Below, in pieces: positions 12,701 to 21,861 of a stretch of 64,000 nt of DNA. The DNA is from Streptococcus sp. WB01_FAA12 (GTDB lineage: Bacteria > Bacillota > Bacilli > Lactobacillales > Streptococcaceae). Both the position numbers and the translations under genes were made by a program. The stretch lies in the NCBI RefSeq assembly GCF_012843315.1, contig NZ_JABAEX010000008.1, forward strand, positions 1-64,000, in the 5' to 3' direction. The first letter of the stretch is position 1, and each line of letters starts with the position of its first letter. The notes under the pieces are model-generated. The model did no database searches. It was given only the letters and a program-made list of their open reading frames with translations, and had not been told where the DNA came from.

Positions 12701-13371
12701 CTGGCGAAGGCGAATACGTGGTACCATTTACAGCACGTATGCGTGTCGAAGTTGGAGATCAAGTCTCTCGCGGTGCAGCCTTGACAGAAGGTTCTATCCA
12801 ACCCAAACGTCTCCTTGCTGTTCGTGATGTCTTGTCAGTTGAAACCTACCTTCTCGGTGAAGTACAAAAAGTTTACCGTAGCCAAGGGGTAGAAATCGGT
12901 GACAAACACATCGAGGTAATGGTTCGTCAAATGATCCGTAAAGTTCGTGTCATGGATCCAGGTGACACAGATCTTCTCATGGGTACCCTCATGGATATCA
13001 ACGACTTTACAGATGCTAACAAAGACGTCCTTATCGCAGGTGGAGTTCCAGCGACAGGTCGCCCAGTCCTTATGGGTATCACTAAAGCATCACTTGAAAC
13101 CAATAGTTTCTTGTCAGCGGCTTCCTTCCAGGAAACAACTCGTGTCCTTACAGATGCGGCTATCCGTGGTAAGAAAGATCATCTCCTTGGACTCAAGGAA
13201 AATGTTATCATCGGTAAGATCATCCCAGCTGGTACTGGTATGGCTCGTTACCGTAACCTTGAACCACAAGCTATCAATGAAGCAGCATATCTGGCTCCAG
13301 AACAAGAAGAGACTGATCTTGCTCCAGTAGAGGAAGCTGTTGAAATCCAAGTTGAAGAAACAGTGGAATAA
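9706..13371 (+). CDS. rpoC: RNA polymerase beta-prime subunit
   Basis: Catalytic partner of RpoB, 1221 residues. The GTG start at 9706 follows GAAAGGGAAG and gives the family N-terminus [16 protein letters not shown]. Visible features: the N-terminal zinc site CxC...CxxC ([20 protein letters not shown]), the rudder and bridge regions, and the magnesium-binding loop [11 protein letters not shown] near residue 449. The second zinc cluster is EDDCGT ... [15 protein letters not shown], and the trigger-loop region is [18 protein letters not shown]. The C-terminus is acidic. It is translated from the rpoB transcript and ends at a terminator 10 bases downstream. Confidence 0.99.
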   Translation: MVDVNRFKSMQITLASPSKVRSWSYGEVKKPETINYRTLKPEREGLFDEVIFGPTKDWECACGKYKRIRYRGIVCDRCGVEVTRTKVRRERMGHIELKAPVSHIWYFKGIPSRMGLTLDMSPRALEEVIYFAAYVVIDPKDTPLEHKSIMTEREYRERLREYGYGSFVAKMGAEAIQDLLKQVDLEKEIAELKEELKTATGQKRVKAIRRLDVLDAFYKSGNKPEWMILNILPVIPPDLRPMLQLDGGRFASSDLNDLYRRVINRNNRLARLLELNAPGIIVQNEKRMLQEAVDALIDNGRRGRPITGPGSRPLKSLSHMLKGKQGRFRQNLLGKRVDFSGRSVIAVGPTLKMYQCGVPREMAIELFKPFVMREIVARDIVQNVKAAKRLVERGDERIWDILEEVIKEHPVLLNRAPTLHRLGIQAFEPVLIDGKALRLHPLVCEAYNADFDGDQMAIHVPLSEEAQAEARILMLAAEHILNPKDGKPVVTPSQDMVLGNYYLTMEEAGREGEGMVFKDRDEAVMAYRNGYVHLHSRVGIATDSLNKPWTEEQKHKVLLTTVGKILFNDIMPEGLPYLQEPTNANLTEGVPAKYFLPLGGDIKEAIRNLELNPPFKKKNLGNIIAEIFKRFRTTETSALLDRMKNLGYHHSTLAGLTVGIADIPVVEDKAEIIEESHKRVEQITKQFRRGMITDDERYNAVTAEWRAAREKLEKRLVANQDPKNPIVMMMDSGARGNISNFSQLAGMRGLMAAPNGRIMELPILSNFREGLSVLEMFFSTHGARKGMTDTALKTADSGYLTRRLVDVAQDVIIREDDCGTDRGLLIRSIAEGKEMIESLEERLNGRYTKKTVKHPETGAVIIGPNELITEDKAREIVNAGVEEVTIRSVFTCNTRHGVCRHCYGINLATGDAVEVGEAVGTIAAQSIGEPGTQLTMRTFHTGGVASNTDITQGLPRVQEIFEARNPKGEAVITEVKGEVTAIEEDASTRTKKVFVKGETGEGEYVVPFTARMRVEVGDQVSRGAALTEGSIQPKRLLAVRDVLSVETYLLGEVQKVYRSQGVEIGDKHIEVMVRQMIRKVRVMDPGDTDLLMGTLMDINDFTDANKDVLIAGGVPATGRPVLMGITKASLETNSFLSAASFQETTRVLTDAAIRGKKDHLLGLKENVIIGKIIPAGTGMARYRNLEPQAINEAAYLAPEQEETDLAPVEEAVEIQVEETVE

Positions 13372-13380
13372 AAGCAAACA

Positions 13381-13405
13381 AGAGAACCCAAAGGTTCTCT
13401 TTTGT
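13381..13405 (+). terminator. terminator of rpoBC
   Basis: AGAGAACC/GGTTCTCT stem with a short CAAA loop and a T-rich tail. Confidence 0.88.
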
Positions 13406-13623
13406 TTTACTCTTCTACCTATTGGGGTTAGGTGAGCACGACGCAATATCTCTCAAATCGCTTCAACAATTTTTATAGTTCATTTTCAAAAAGTAAAAAA
13501 ATATCGGATAGGGGTCTGTCAGAACTTAAAAATAATCCTCACCAATAATTTTCCATTTTTGTCAGTTGAGCGCTAAAACAAGACACTTGAGAAGAGGGGA
13601 GGGATTTTATCTTTCACGTAGAG

Positions 13624-13629
13624 TATAAT
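13624..13629 (+). promoter_or_regulatory. -10 box of the 13655 membrane-protein gene
   Basis: TATAAT at 13624-13629. No good -35 is visible 16-18 bases upstream. Transcription would begin near 13636, after the ATG at 13631, so that ATG cannot be the translation start. Confidence 0.55.
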
Positions 13630-13654
13630 CATGTATACGAAGGGGGGACTGAAA

Positions 13655-14278
13655 ATGATAAAATCAATTCGCATCTTATTGTTACTGGCTTTGATCCAGA
13701 TTAGTCTGAGTAGCTGTTTATTGTGGAAGGGAACCATCGTAACCTTAAAGCAATCAAGCGCCTATTTTCTAGTGTTTATCGTATTGGCATCAGGTCTGTG
13801 CGCGGGGATGAATTTCTTTTATACCCAAAATCAGGATGTTCATAGCATTATAAACAGTCAGAAAAAAGTGAAACTATTTTATAGTACCTTGTTGGTCTTA
13901 AACCTAGTAGGTGTCTGTCTGGTGTTATCGGAGACTATCTTAACACAGACAGCTTTTCAGCAAGAGTTGGTAGACCTTTTCTTGCCCTCCTTCTTTTTCT
14001 TGTTTGGCATTGATTTACTTGTCTTTTTACCGTTTGAAAAATACAGCCGAGATTTGGGAGCAACTCTCAATAAGAAAAAAACAGTTATCCTGACAGTTAT
14101 CGCAACCTTGCTGTTCTTGAGAAATCCAATGACAGTTTTATCCATTGTTTTTTATGTTGGTTTAGGCTTCATTTTTGCTCGGTTTTTATTTCCGAAATCC
14201 ATGAGAAGAGAATTTTCCTTTTACGGCCACGTAATCCGAGATATTTTACTTGTTAGCGCTATGTGTATATTTTTTTAA
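13655..14278 (+). CDS. hypothetical multi-pass membrane protein
   Basis: A 207-residue protein of unknown function. The start at 13655 follows AGGGGGGACTGAAA; an ATG 24 bases upstream lies in front of the likely transcript start. About six hydrophobic segments are visible: ILLLLALIQISLSSCLLW at the N-terminus, then YFLVFIVLASGLCAGMNFF, LVLNLVGVCLVLS, LFLPSFFFLFGIDLLVFL, a stretch near VILTVIATLLFL, and VFYVGLGFIFARFLF. No catalytic motif is recognised. A gene of this kind follows rpoC in pneumococcus as far as I recall. Single gene, with no clear terminator behind it. Confidence 0.7.
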   Translation: MIKSIRILLLLALIQISLSSCLLWKGTIVTLKQSSAYFLVFIVLASGLCAGMNFFYTQNQDVHSIINSQKKVKLFYSTLLVLNLVGVCLVLSETILTQTAFQQELVDLFLPSFFFLFGIDLLVFLPFEKYSRDLGATLNKKKTVILTVIATLLFLRNPMTVLSIVFYVGLGFIFARFLFPKSMRREFSFYGHVIRDILLVSAMCIFF

Positions 14279-14345
14279 AAACACTTGTCTATCAATAAAA
14301 ATCCCTTATTTTAGCAAAGTTGTTATAGTAAGTTTGTAAAGAAAA

Positions 14346-14375
14346 TTCACACAAAAGAAAACTTTTTGGTATAAT
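14346..14375 (+). promoter_or_regulatory. tsaE promoter, extended -10, next to the start codon
   Basis: TGGTATAAT extended -10 (TATAAT 14370-14375) with a weak TTCACA -35 (14346-14351). The predicted +1 falls on or within a base or two of the tsaE ATG at 14382. Confidence 0.65.
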
Positions 14376-14381
14376 AGTAAC

Positions 14382-14825
14382 ATGTACACAAAAAATGAAG
14401 AAGAGCTGATCAATCTGGGAGAACGCCTAGGAACCTTGCTCCAAAAAAATGATGTTTTGATCTTGTCTGGGGAATTGGGTGCTGGTAAAACAACCTTTAC
14501 CAAGGGTCTTGCCAAGGGCTTGGGTATTCGTCAGATGATCAAAAGTCCAACTTACACCATCGTGAGAGAGTATGAGGGCCGCCTTCCGCTCTACCACTTG
14601 GATGTCTATCGGATTGAGGGGGATGCTGATTCGATTGACTTGGATGAGTTTCTCTTTGGTGGTGGTGTGACCGTTATCGAGTGGGGACATCTTTTGGGTG
14701 AGGATTTGCCAGATTCCTACTTGGAGTTGGAACTCTTGAAAGAGGCTGAGGGTCGTCGCCTCTATTTTACCGCTCAGGGTTCTCGTGCTGAGGAATTGAT
14801 TAAGGAGCTTCAAGATGGAGTATGA
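14382..14825 (+). CDS. tsaE: tRNA threonylcarbamoyladenosine biosynthesis ATPase TsaE
   Basis: ATPase partner of TsaB/TsaD in making t6A37 on ANN-decoding tRNAs, 147 residues, normal for the family. P-loop GELGAGKTT at 30-38; family motifs MIKSPTYTIVREYEG, YHLDVYRIE and VIEWG are present. The ATG at 14382 has no Shine-Dalgarno and the promoter -10 ends six bases before it, so the mRNA may be leaderless. No later in-frame start would spare the P-loop. The next gene overlaps its end by 11 bases, so tsaE, the acetyltransferase and the LCP gene form one operon. Confidence 0.95.
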   Translation: MYTKNEEELINLGERLGTLLQKNDVLILSGELGAGKTTFTKGLAKGLGIRQMIKSPTYTIVREYEGRLPLYHLDVYRIEGDADSIDLDEFLFGGGVTVIEWGHLLGEDLPDSYLELELLKEAEGRRLYFTAQGSRAEELIKELQDGV

Positions 14826-15336
14826 ACTTTGTATTCGTGAGGCTGAAGCTCAGGATGCCGCTGCTTTGGTTGCATTCTTGGATTTAGTTGGACAGGAGAC
14901 AGATTTCACCAGTCTGGATGAAAATGGTATCCTGATGACAGAATCTGAAATGGCGCTTTTTATTGAAAAGCAAGCGACTTCAGATAACCAAATCACTCTC
15001 CTAGCCCTCCTGAATGATGAAATTGCAGGTATTTTGAACATCACGGCAGAGCAACGTATACGGGTTCGTCATATTGGGGATATCTTTCTGGTCATCCAAA
15101 GGAAGTTTTGGAATCATGGCTTAGGAAGCATACTCCTTGAAGAGGGAATTGAGTGGGCTAAAACCAGTGGAGTTCTGCGTCGTTTGCAGCTCAGTGTACA
15201 AAAGCGCAACGAGGCAGCTATCCACCTCTATTCAAAATTTGGATTTGTTACAGAAGGCTTACAAGAAAGAGGAGCCTATTTAGAAGAAGGGATATTTTTA
15301 GACGTTTACCTGATGGGTAGACTGATAGATAAATGA
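14815..15336 (+). CDS. GNAT-family N-acetyltransferase
   Basis: 173 residues with the GNAT fold: beta strands around ITLLALLNDEIAGIL, the pyrophosphate-binding loop in QRKFWNHGLGSILLEEGIEWA (RxxGxG/A region near 100-110), and the terminal NEAAIHLYSKFGFVTEG motif that is typical of RimI-like and spermidine-type enzymes. The substrate is unknown. AAGGAG lies seven bases before the start. It overlaps tsaE and sits four bases before the LCP gene. Linkage to tsaE is conserved in pneumococcus as I remember it, but the function may be unrelated to tRNA. Confidence 0.88.
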   Translation: MEYELCIREAEAQDAAALVAFLDLVGQETDFTSLDENGILMTESEMALFIEKQATSDNQITLLALLNDEIAGILNITAEQRIRVRHIGDIFLVIQRKFWNHGLGSILLEEGIEWAKTSGVLRRLQLSVQKRNEAAIHLYSKFGFVTEGLQERGAYLEEGIFLDVYLMGRLIDK

Positions 15337-15340
15337 TAAG

Positions 15341-16375
15341 ATGGTAAAAAAAATAATCGGAATGCTATTAGCTTTTCTAGCAGTAACAGTTTTAGGTGTG
15401 GGTGCTTATGCCTATACTATTTATTATCAAGGAACTGAAACCTTAAGTAAAAAAACTTATAAGAAAATTGGTGAAGAAACCAATGTTATTGAGGCGACAG
15501 AGCCTTTGACCATTCTTTTAATGGGGGTAGATACGGGAAATGTAGAACGTACAGACCCTTGGGCGGGGAATAGTGACTCCATGATTCTTCTGACAGTCAA
15601 TCCGAAAACCAAGAAAACTACTATGATGAGTTTGGAACGGGATATTTTGACCAAGATTGAAACTGGAAATGGCCAAGTTCAGGAAGCAAAACTCAATGCT
15701 GCCTATGCCAATGGTGGTGCAGAGTTGGCTATTTCAACCATTCAAAAAATGATGAACATCCATATTGATCGCTATGTGATGGTCAACATGCAAGGACTCC
15801 AACAGCTAGTTGATGCAGTTGGGGGCATCACAGTAAATAACACACTCGGTTTCCCGATTTCGATTGCTGACCAGGAAGAATTTAATAAAATCTCGATTGG
15901 AGTCGGTGAGCAAACTTTGAATGGTGAGGAAGCCCTGGTCTATTCACGGATGCGTTATCAGGATCCTGAGGGAGACTATGGTCGCCAAAAACGTCAACGT
16001 GAAGTCATTCAAAAGATTATGGAAAAGGTCTTGAGCCTCAATAGTATCAGTCATTATCAAGCTATCTTAAAAGCGCTTAGTGATAATATGCAGACAAATG
16101 TTGATTTGTCTGCATCCAGTATTCCACAACTACTTGGTTACCAAGATTCCTTTAAAAACATCGAAACTCATCAACTTCGTGGTGAAGATGCTGAGTTGCA
16201 AGGTATCTCTTATCAAATCGTAACGATGGAGCATATGCTGGAAATGCAAAATCTTTTGCGTCGTTCCCTAGGGAGAGAGGACGTAGCAGAGTTGGAGACC
16301 AACGCTGTTCTGTACGAGCATCTTTATGGTCGAACAGTGCCTTCAACAAATACTTTAGGCGAAGAATCCGAATAA
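15341..16375 (+). CDS. LytR-CpsA-Psr (LCP) family protein
   Basis: LCP enzymes move undecaprenyl-linked glycopolymers (teichoic acid, capsule) onto peptidoglycan. The 344 residues show an N-terminal membrane anchor (IIGMLLAFLAVTVLGVGAYAY, about 5-25). The outer LCP domain (about 55-235) has LLMGVDTG, SDSMILLTVNPKTKKTTMMS, ERD, NAAYANGG and the Arg-rich YSRMRYQDPEGDYGRQKRQR segment that binds the lipid pyrophosphate. Pneumococcus has several paralogues; the one beside cinA is usually annotated LytR or Psr. Last gene of the tsaE operon, followed by a terminator. Confidence 0.92.
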   Translation: MVKKIIGMLLAFLAVTVLGVGAYAYTIYYQGTETLSKKTYKKIGEETNVIEATEPLTILLMGVDTGNVERTDPWAGNSDSMILLTVNPKTKKTTMMSLERDILTKIETGNGQVQEAKLNAAYANGGAELAISTIQKMMNIHIDRYVMVNMQGLQQLVDAVGGITVNNTLGFPISIADQEEFNKISIGVGEQTLNGEEALVYSRMRYQDPEGDYGRQKRQREVIQKIMEKVLSLNSISHYQAILKALSDNMQTNVDLSASSIPQLLGYQDSFKNIETHQLRGEDAELQGISYQIVTMEHMLEMQNLLRRSLGREDVAELETNAVLYEHLYGRTVPSTNTLGEESE

Positions 16376-16386
16376 AATGAAAAATC

Positions 16387-16415
16387 AAATCGTGGGACTT
16401 TCCTGCGATTTTTTC
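16387..16415 (+). terminator. terminator between the LCP gene and cinA
   Basis: AAATCGTGGGA/TCCTGCGATTT stem (11 bp with two G-U) and a TTTT tail. The A-rich tract and cin-box-like site of cinA begin immediately after it. Confidence 0.7.
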
Positions 16416-16423
16416 AAAAAGAA

Positions 16424-16431
16424 TCCGAATA
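16424..16431 (+). promoter_or_regulatory. cin-box-like ComX (SigX) promoter of cinA
   Basis: TCCGAATA differs by one base from the pneumococcal cin-box TACGAATA. A T-run (16409-16414) lies about 10 bases upstream, as at other late competence promoters. It sits 18 bases ahead of cinA, a known late competence gene. The same 13-mer, AAGAATCCGAATA, also occurs at 16362-16374 over the end of the LCP gene. Confidence 0.65.
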
Positions 16432-16448
16432 GATAGGTAGGAGGAAAG

Positions 16449-17705
16449 ATGAAAGCAGAAATTATTGCTGTAGGAACAGAAATTTTGACAGGGCAGATCG
16501 TCAATACCAACGCCCAGTTTTTGTCAGAAAAGCTAGCAGAAATCGGAGTAGATGTCTACTTCCAAACAGCTGTCGGAGATAATGAAGCGCGCCTTATATC
16601 CTTGCTAGAAATTGCGAGTTTACGTAGCAGTTTAGTCATTTTGACAGGAGGCTTGGGACCAACTGAAGATGATTTAACCAAACAAACGTTGGCAAAATTT
16701 TTGGGAAAAGCTTTGGTGTTTGATGCTCAAGCCCAGGAAAAACTCGACCACTTTTTTGCTCAAAGGCCAGACTATGCTCGGACACCCAATAACGAGAGGC
16801 AAGCTCAAATTGTAGAAGGGGCAACCCCACTGCCAAATGAGACAGGCTTAGCGGTAGGAGGAGTATCGGAAGTTGAAGGTGTGACTTACGTAGTTCTTCC
16901 AGGACCTCCTAGTGAGTTGAAACCCATGGTCTTAAATCAGCTCTTACCTAAGTTAATGACTGGTGCTAAGTTGTACTCACGAGTGCTCCGTTTCTTTGGG
17001 ATTGGTGAAAGTCAGTTGGTGACCATTTTGGCGGATTTGATTGACCATCAAACCGATCCAACCTTGGCACCTTATGCCAAAACGGGAGAAGTGACCTTGC
17101 GCTTGTCCACAAAAGCAGTCAGTCAAGAAAAGGCTGATAAAGTATTGGACATCTTGGAAAATCAAATCTTAGATCGCCAGACTTTCGAGGGACTCTCTTT
17201 AAGGGATATCTGTTATGGATATGGGGAAGAAACCAGTCTAGCAAGTGTCGTTGTAGAAGAGCTAAAGAAGAGACAGAAAAGCATTACTGCAGCAGAAAGC
17301 TTAACTGCAGGTCTCTTTCAGGCTACTTTAGCAGACTTTTCAGGCGTTTCTGCCATCTTTAATGGAGGGTTTGTCACTTACAGTTTAGAAGAAAAGTCTA
17401 AGATGCTGGATATTTCCGAGCAAGAGCTAAAGAGACATGGTGTCGTTTCAGAGTTTACGGCTAAAAAGATGGCAGAGCAGGCACGACTCAAGACTCAGTC
17501 TGACTACGGAGTCAGTTTGACGGGTGTGGCAGGACCAGATAGCCTAGAGGGGCATCCAGCTGGAACGGTCTTTATCGGATTGGCACATGCAAAAGGGACA
17601 GAGGTTATCAAAGCCAATATCGCAGGGCGGAGCCGAGCAGATGTTCGTCAGATTGCGGTTATGCATGCCTTTAACCTAGTTCGCAAGGCTTTATTAAGTG
17701 ACTAA
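16449..17705 (+). CDS. cinA: competence/damage-inducible protein CinA
   Basis: 418 residues. The N-terminal MoaB/MogA-like domain (about 1-170) carries [14 protein letters not shown] and [13 protein letters not shown]. The C-terminal CinA domain (about 260-415) carries [18 protein letters not shown] and [21 protein letters not shown], the part with nicotinamide-nucleotide deamidase activity in other bacteria. In pneumococcus it is a late competence protein that interacts with RecA. AGGAGG precedes the ATG by six bases. cinA and recA lie 54 bases apart and probably share the competence transcript. Confidence 0.96.
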   Translation: MKAEIIAVGTEILTGQIVNTNAQFLSEKLAEIGVDVYFQTAVGDNEARLISLLEIASLRSSLVILTGGLGPTEDDLTKQTLAKFLGKALVFDAQAQEKLDHFFAQRPDYARTPNNERQAQIVEGATPLPNETGLAVGGVSEVEGVTYVVLPGPPSELKPMVLNQLLPKLMTGAKLYSRVLRFFGIGESQLVTILADLIDHQTDPTLAPYAKTGEVTLRLSTKAVSQEKADKVLDILENQILDRQTFEGLSLRDICYGYGEETSLASVVVEELKKRQKSITAAESLTAGLFQATLADFSGVSAIFNGGFVTYSLEEKSKMLDISEQELKRHGVVSEFTAKKMAEQARLKTQSDYGVSLTGVAGPDSLEGHPAGTVFIGLAHAKGTEVIKANIAGRSRADVRQIAVMHAFNLVRKALLSD

Positions 17706-17712
17706 CTTTTGA

Positions 17713-17718
17713 TATAAT
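17713..17718 (+). promoter_or_regulatory. internal recA promoter -10
   Basis: TGATATAAT extended -10 eight bases after the cinA stop. It would allow basal recA expression outside competence. Confidence 0.55.
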
Positions 17719-17759
17719 AGTAGATAGGTCTTAGGACTATTAGAATACAGGAGAATAGA

Positions 17760-18906
<1,147 letters not shown>

Positions 18907-18908
<2 letters not shown>

Positions 18909-18943
18909 CATAAAAAGTAGCAGATAGGAACTGCTACTTTTTA
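18907..18943. terminator. bidirectional terminator between recA and the acetyltransferase gene
   Basis: CATAAAAAGTAGCAG pairs perfectly with CTGCTACTTTTTATG around an ATAGGAA loop. It serves convergent recA (+) and the acetyltransferase gene (-). Confidence 0.88.
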
Positions 18944-18964
18944 TGTTTGTTTCAGATGAAAGAA

Positions 18965-19519
18965 CTAATGGTCACTAAAACGACGATACTCGATATGAAA
19001 GTCAAAGTAATGTTCATCTTGCAATTTCTGGAAGATGTCGCGATAGGCTTCCTCGTCGAAATGGTCACCGCGGTAGAGAATTTCAAAACTCAAATCATCG
19101 TACTCTAGAAAAGCGTTGGCTGTTTTGAAACCATTTTGGCGATAGAAATCCATGCGGGCCTTTCTCTGCTCCAAGTTATCGCATTCTTCATCCAATCGCT
19201 CGACTTCAAGCAACATGGTTCGCTGGTAAAAATCAGTCAGCTTTTCGATAATTTCCTTTCCGTACCCGTGGCTTCTCAGGTGGGGCATGATGGCAAAAAA
19301 GCTGATATAGAAAGCTTTGGGGTTGGAAATAGAGAAAGCAAAGCCGACAAACTCTTCCTGGTTATAAAAGGCAAAGAAGTGGGCGTCATCTCGGTCTTGA
19401 TAGCGTAAAAACTCTGACAGAGGGACTCGTTCTTCCTCAGGGAAAGCTTCCTTGTTTAGCTTTTCAACCTTATCAAGATCCGGAAATGCATCGGTTATTA
19501 ATTGACTGGTCAAACTCAT
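18965..19519 (-). CDS. GNAT-family acetyltransferase
   Basis: 184 residues when started at the ATG at 19519, which follows GGAGGTCATTT; a longer reading begins upstream of any ribosome site. The acetyl-CoA region reads ISFFAIMPHLRSHGYGKEIIEKL (RxxGxG), followed by YRQNGFKTANAFLEYDDLSFE. Substrate unknown. It lies on the opposite strand between recA and dinF, which are adjacent in pneumococcus, so it splits that competence operon. Own promoter at 19539-19567. Confidence 0.85.
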   Translation of the reverse strand: MSLTSQLITDAFPDLDKVEKLNKEAFPEEERVPLSEFLRYQDRDDAHFFAFYNQEEFVGFAFSISNPKAFYISFFAIMPHLRSHGYGKEIIEKLTDFYQRTMLLEVERLDEECDNLEQRKARMDFYRQNGFKTANAFLEYDDLSFEILYRGDHFDEEAYRDIFQKLQDEHYFDFHIEYRRFSDH

Positions 19520-19538
19520 AAATGACCTCCTTTTCTTG

Positions 19539-19567
19539 ATTATAGCAAATTGTCCCTCTGTAAGCAA
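19539..19567 (-). promoter_or_regulatory. promoter of the 18965-19519 acetyltransferase
   Basis: Minus strand: TTGCTT (19562-19567), 17-bp spacer, TATAAT (19539-19544). Confidence 0.75.
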
Positions 19568-19593
19568 TTGATTTTAAGAAATCCAAGCAATTC

Positions 19594-19622
19594 TTGTCGC
19601 TCCTTTAGAAAGCTGATATAAT
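19594..19622 (+). promoter_or_regulatory. dinF promoter, next to the start codon
   Basis: TTGTCG (19594-19599), 17-bp spacer, extended TGATATAAT (TATAAT 19617-19622). The ATG of dinF is at 19629, where the transcript is predicted to begin. Confidence 0.65.
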
Positions 19623-19628
19623 AGCTTT

Positions 19629-20993
19629 ATGAATAAGAAAAGAAAAGTGGATTTGGTCAATGGTCCAATCCTTCCTTCGCTTTTAAGCTTTGCCTTTCCA
19701 ATCTTACTGTCTAATATCTTTCAACAGCTTTATAATACGGCTGACGTCTTGATTGTTGGGCGTTTTCTTGGCCAAGAATCCTTGGCAGCAGTAGGAGCAA
19801 CAACGGCCATTTTTGACTTGATTATAGGCTTTACGCTTGGTGTGGGAAATGGCATGGGGATTGTCATTGCTCGCTATTATGGGGCTCGTAATTTCACTAA
19901 AATTAAAGAAGCGGTTGCTGCAACTTGGATATTAGGAGGGCTTCTAAGTATTTTAGTTATGCTGATGGGATTTGTCGGCCTCTATCCACTCTTGCAATAC
20001 TTAGATACTCCGGCGGAAATCCTTCCCCAGTCCTATCAATATATTTCTATGATTGTGACCTGTGTAGGCGTTAGCTTTGCTTATAATCTCTTTGCAGGCT
20101 TGTTGCGGTCCATTGGTGACAGTCTGGCTGCGCTTGGTTTTCTGATTTTCTCTGCTCTGGTCAATGTGGTTTTAGATCTCTATTTTATCACGCAACTGCA
20201 ACTGGGAGTTCAATCTGCGGGACTTGCTACCATCATTTCGCAAGGTTTGTCAGCGGTTCTTTGCTTTTATTATATCCGCAAGAGCGTTCCAGAACTCTTA
20301 CCACAGTTTAAACATTTCAAATGGGACAAGGCCTTGTACGCGGATCTTTTGGAGCAAGGTTTGGCTATGGGATTGATGAGTTCGATTGTGTCTATCGGTA
20401 GTGTGATTTTACAGTCTTCTGTCAATACCTTTGGAGCTGTGATTATAAGTGCGCAAACAGCGGCTCGACGCATTATGGCCTTTGCTCTGCTTCCTATGAC
20501 GGCTATTTCTTCTGCCATGACGACCTTTGCTTCTCAGAATCTTGGGGCTCAGCGACCAGACCGCATTGTTCAAGGTCTTGGTATTGGGAGTCGTTTGAGC
20601 ATGTTCTGGGCAGGTTTTGTTTGTATTTTCCTCTTTTTTGCCAGTCCAGCCTTGGTTTCCTTCTTGGCCAGTTCAACGGATAATTACTTGGTAGAAAATG
20701 GTAGTCTCTACTTGCAAATCAGTTCAGTCTTTTATCCGATTTTGAGCCTTTTACTGATTTATCGCAATTGCTTGCAGGGATTGGGTCAGAAAGTCCTCCC
20801 TCTAGTTTCTAGCTTTATTGAACTAATCGGCAAAATCGTTTTTGTGGTCTTGATTATCCCTTGGGCAGGGTATAGGGGAGTTATCCTCTGTGAACCCCTT
20901 ATCTGGGTTGCCATGACTATCCAACTTTACTTCTCGCTTTTTCGTCACCCCTTGATAAAAGAGGGCAAGGCAATCTTGGCAACTAAAGGATAA
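19629..20993 (+). CDS. dinF: MATE-family efflux protein DinF
   Basis: 454-residue, 12-segment membrane protein of the multidrug and toxin extrusion family, close to pneumococcal DinF as remembered. Two MATE halves are visible: VNGPILPSLLSFAFPILLSN, then FQQLYNTADVLIVGRFLG near the N-terminus, and LLEQGLAMGLMSSIVS with AQTAARRIMAFALLPMTAIS in the second half. It is damage- and competence-inducible in pneumococcus, where it lies in the cinA-recA-dinF-lytA operon. Here a reversed gene and a terminator separate it from recA, and it has its own promoter. No Shine-Dalgarno is present, so leaderless initiation is possible. Confidence 0.95.
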   Translation: MNKKRKVDLVNGPILPSLLSFAFPILLSNIFQQLYNTADVLIVGRFLGQESLAAVGATTAIFDLIIGFTLGVGNGMGIVIARYYGARNFTKIKEAVAATWILGGLLSILVMLMGFVGLYPLLQYLDTPAEILPQSYQYISMIVTCVGVSFAYNLFAGLLRSIGDSLAALGFLIFSALVNVVLDLYFITQLQLGVQSAGLATIISQGLSAVLCFYYIRKSVPELLPQFKHFKWDKALYADLLEQGLAMGLMSSIVSIGSVILQSSVNTFGAVIISAQTAARRIMAFALLPMTAISSAMTTFASQNLGAQRPDRIVQGLGIGSRLSMFWAGFVCIFLFFASPALVSFLASSTDNYLVENGSLYLQISSVFYPILSLLLIYRNCLQGLGQKVLPLVSSFIELIGKIVFVVLIIPWAGYRGVILCEPLIWVAMTIQLYFSLFRHPLIKEGKAILATKG

Positions 20994-21000
20994 TCCTAGC

Positions 21001-21024
21001 TGGATTTGCTGAATAAAATCCATT
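21001..21024 (+). terminator. weak hairpin after dinF
   Basis: TGGATTT/AAATCCA stem followed by a short, mixed T tract. It could end dinF transcription, but the tail is poor. Confidence 0.4.
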
Positions 21025-21054
21025 TCCTCTAGTGAAAATCGAAAAAACTTGTGT

Positions 21055-21060
21055 TATAAT
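21055..21060 (+). promoter_or_regulatory. -10 of the yebC promoter
   Basis: Extended TGTTATAAT (TATAAT 21055-21060), 36 bases before the gene. Confidence 0.55.
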
Positions 21061-21095
21061 AAGAAAGATTAAAATGTGAAAAAAGGAGATTCCTA

Positions 21096-21812
21096 ATGGG
21101 ACGTAAATGGGCCAATATCGTAGCCAAGAAAACGGCTAAAGATGGAGCTAACTCTAAAGTATATGCAAAATTTGGTGTAGAAATCTATGTAGCAGCTAAA
21201 AAAGGTGATCCAGACCCAGAATCAAATACTGTTTTGAAATTCGTTATCGACCGTGCTAAACAAGCCCAAGTGCCAAAGCACGTTATCGATAAAGCGATTG
21301 ATAAAGCAAAAGGAAACACAGACGAAACCTTTACAGAAGGACGTTACGAAGGATTTGGACCAAATGGTTCTATGCTGATTGTTGATACCTTGACTTCAAA
21401 CGTCAACCGTACCGCAGCTAATGTTCGTGCAGCTTTTGGTAAAAACGGCGGAAACATGGGTGCTTCAGGTTCGGTTTCATACCTTTTTGACAATAAGGGT
21501 GTTATCGTATTTGCAGGTGAAGATGCAGATGCAGTCTTTGAGCAATTGCTAGAAGCAGATGTGGACGTGGACGATGTCGAAGCAGAAGAAGGAACAATCA
21601 CTGTTTACACAGCTCCAACAGACCTTCACAAGGCTATCGTTGCTCTTCGTGAGTCAGGTGTCGAAGAATTCCAAGTGACAGAATTGGAAATGATTCCTCA
21701 GTCAGAAGTGGAATTGTCAGGGGATGACCTTGAAACCTTTGAAAAACTTTACAGCGTTCTTGAGGACGACGAAGACGTACAAAAGATCTACACAAACGTA
21801 GATGGATTCTAA
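21096..21812 (+). CDS. yebC: YebC/PmpR-family protein
   Basis: 238 residues, full length. Signature [20 protein letters not shown] at the N-terminus, then [20 protein letters not shown] and [13 protein letters not shown] in the second domain. Members are annotated as DNA-binding regulators; recent work on the family links some of them to translation of proline-rich stretches. The N-terminus here is the short-tailed Firmicute form. AAAGGAG precedes the ATG. Single gene with its own promoter and terminator. Confidence 0.95.
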   Translation: MGRKWANIVAKKTAKDGANSKVYAKFGVEIYVAAKKGDPDPESNTVLKFVIDRAKQAQVPKHVIDKAIDKAKGNTDETFTEGRYEGFGPNGSMLIVDTLTSNVNRTAANVRAAFGKNGGNMGASGSVSYLFDNKGVIVFAGEDADAVFEQLLEADVDVDDVEAEEGTITVYTAPTDLHKAIVALRESGVEEFQVTELEMIPQSEVELSGDDLETFEKLYSVLEDDEDVQKIYTNVDGF

Positions 21813-21816
21813 TAGA

Positions 21817-21852
21817 AAAACGAACAGTTTTACTAGCTGTTCGTTTTTTTTA
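21817..21852 (+). terminator. terminator after yebC
   Basis: AAAACGAACAG/CTGTTCGTTTT stem with an eight-T tail, facing the convergent gene at 21862. Confidence 0.88.
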
Positions 21853-21861
21853 TATTTGAAA

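Noticed and set aside
13631..13654. Upstream ATG for the membrane protein after rpoC
   Set aside because: It precedes the predicted transcript start from the TATAAT at 13624; AGGGGGGA supports 13655.
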